Notes under the pieces: generated by a model
The model's database searches: none
The model's input: only the letters and a program-made list of their open reading frames with translations
Told to the model about the DNA's origin: nothing
Program-made: the position numbers and the translations under genes
Source: Streptomyces sp. MJM8645
Lineage (GTDB): Bacteria; Actinomycetota; Actinomycetes; Streptomycetales; Streptomycetaceae
Assembly: GCF_001625365.1 (NCBI RefSeq)
Contig: NZ_LJJF01000001.1
Coordinates: 3,545,001 to 3,609,000, forward strand
Length of the DNA stretch: 64,000 nt
Reading direction: 5' to 3'
Shown: one piece after another, positions 63,139-64,000 of the stretch
Layout: each line of letters opens with the position of its first letter
Position numbering within the stretch: the first letter of the stretch is position 1

Positions 63139-64000
63139 GGATGCCCGCAGTGAGTTCTCCCGCAGTCCAGTCCGCCCCCGCACCCGCCGAGGGTCCCGGT
63201 ATCGGTGAGCTGGCCGCCCGCCTGCCCGAGCTGACCCTGCGCGACCAGGTGCGGATCGGGCGCCGACTGGAGGGGGCCCGTCGGGTCCGCAAGCCCGAGG
63301 CCCGGCAGAAGGTCGCCGCCCAGATCGCCGCCGACATCGACCGCGCCGAGCTGCTGGTCGAGCAGCGCCGCGGTGCCGTCCCACCGATCAGCTATCCCGC
63401 CGAGCTGCCGGTCAGCCAGAAGAAGGACGAGATCCTGGCGGCCATCCGGGACCACCAGGTGGTGATCGTCGCGGGTGAGACCGGCTCCGGCAAGACCACC
63501 CAGATCCCGAAGATCTGTCTGGAGCTGGGCCGCGGCGTGCGCGGTCTGGTCGGCCACACCCAGCCGCGCCGGATCGCCGCCCGTACGGTCGCCGAGCGGG
63601 TCGCGGAGGAGCTGCGCACCCCGCTGGGCGAGGCGGTCGGCTGGAAGGTCCGGTTCACCGACCAGGTCGGCCAGGACACCCTGGTCAAGCTGATGACGGA
63701 CGGCATCCTGCTCGCGGAGATCCAGACCGACCGCGAACTGCTCCAGTACGACACCCTGATCATCGACGAGGCGCACGAGCGCAGCCTCAACATCGACTTC
63801 ATCCTCGGCTACGTCAAGCAGCTGCTCCCGCGCCGACCGGACCTCAAGGTCGTGATCACCTCCGCGACCATCGACCCGCAGCGCTTCGCCCGGCACTTCA
63901 ACGACGCCCCGATCGTCGAGGTCTCCGGCCGCACCTACCCGGTGGAGGTCCGGTACCGCCCGCTCGTCGACGACCTGGACGAGGACGACGACGCGACGGA
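63139..64000 (+). CDS. hrpA: ATP-dependent RNA helicase HrpA (5' part)
   Basis: The first 287 codons of a DEAH-box helicase of the HrpA family are present. Walker A is VIVAGETGSGKTTQIPKICLEL, motif Ia is GHTQPRRIAARTVAERVAEEL, DEAH is LIIDEAHERSLNIDFILGY and motif III is VVITSATIDPQRFARHF. The gene runs off the right edge; HrpA proteins are about 1300 residues. HrpA processes mRNA and rescues stalled ribosomes in E. coli. ATG 63139 closely follows AGAGGG; GTG 63148, three codons in, has better spacing and is the alternative. Confidence 0.95.

Overview
The window is 64 kb of very high G+C DNA with dense, mostly short transcription units on both strands, GTG starts, near-exclusive G/C third codon positions, a few TTA codons, a conservon with its paired P450 genes, an actinobacterial ydaO-type riboswitch and many leaderless-type promoters (a -10 hexamer about 7 nt before the start codon). 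Together these point to a Streptomycetaceae chromosome (Streptomyces or Kitasatospora type). Most genes look like core or conserved accessory chromosome. I see no transposase, integrase, phage gene or CRISPR array.

Layout. 0.2-10 kb: a type II NADH dehydrogenase-like flavoprotein with an apparent ATC start, a TetR regulator, a one-polypeptide membrane sigma factor (sigma, zinc finger, membrane segment, Pro-rich stalk, NPCBM-like domain), a DsbA/FrnE-like protein, a universal stress protein and a degenerate asparagine-synthetase homologue. 10-20 kb: an NsdA/ORF1590-like sporulation-type regulator, lhgO, trmB, a PrsW-type protease, tRNA-fMet, a short leader-like element, a conserved membrane protein, two acetyltransferases, a methyltransferase-like protein and a lone sensor-domain membrane protein. 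20-24 kb: an M23 endopeptidase behind a ydaO (c-di-AMP) riboswitch, then a hydrolase/TetR pair with a perfect 21-bp operator placed in the promoter spacer.

24-33 kb is the signalling heart: two SpoIIE-type PP2C phosphatases, then a complete conservon (cvnA histidine-kinase-like, cvnB roadblock, cvnC DUF742, cvnD GTPase) coupled to a CYP157-type and a CYP154-type P450. TTA codons in the second phosphatase and in cvnC make this block a likely bldA (developmental) target. 33-39 kb: a small secreted protein, a PEP-mutase/AhpD-like pair, an NRDE protein, uppP, a MocR regulator and a cupin-XRE/DUF6126 pair. 39-46 kb: poxB, a GH65 phosphorylase with beta-phosphoglucomutase, a VOC protein and an SRPBCC protein.

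46-60 kb: an LCP cell-wall ligase, a fatty-acid desaturase, tRNA-Lys, an RlaP-type nucleotidyltransferase, an SDR, a tyrosine phosphatase, two unknown proteins, a PARG-like protein, a DEAD-box helicase with a long RGG tail, and a coupled crcB-DUF190-crcB-lipoprotein operon. 60-64 kb: a small zinc protease, a tRNA Glu-Asp-Phe cluster, a Uma2 protein, a SigE-family ECF sigma/membrane-protein pair and the 5' part of hrpA, which runs off the end.

Cell-envelope functions recur (the sigma-NPCBM fusion, M23, uppP, LCP, PrsW), as do signalling proteins of the Streptomyces developmental repertoire. Nothing is certainly a wholly new system. The most interesting items are the membrane sigma fusion, the bldA-linked phosphatase/conservon/CYP157 block, the active-site-degenerate cyclase homologue and the leader-like element after tRNA-fMet.
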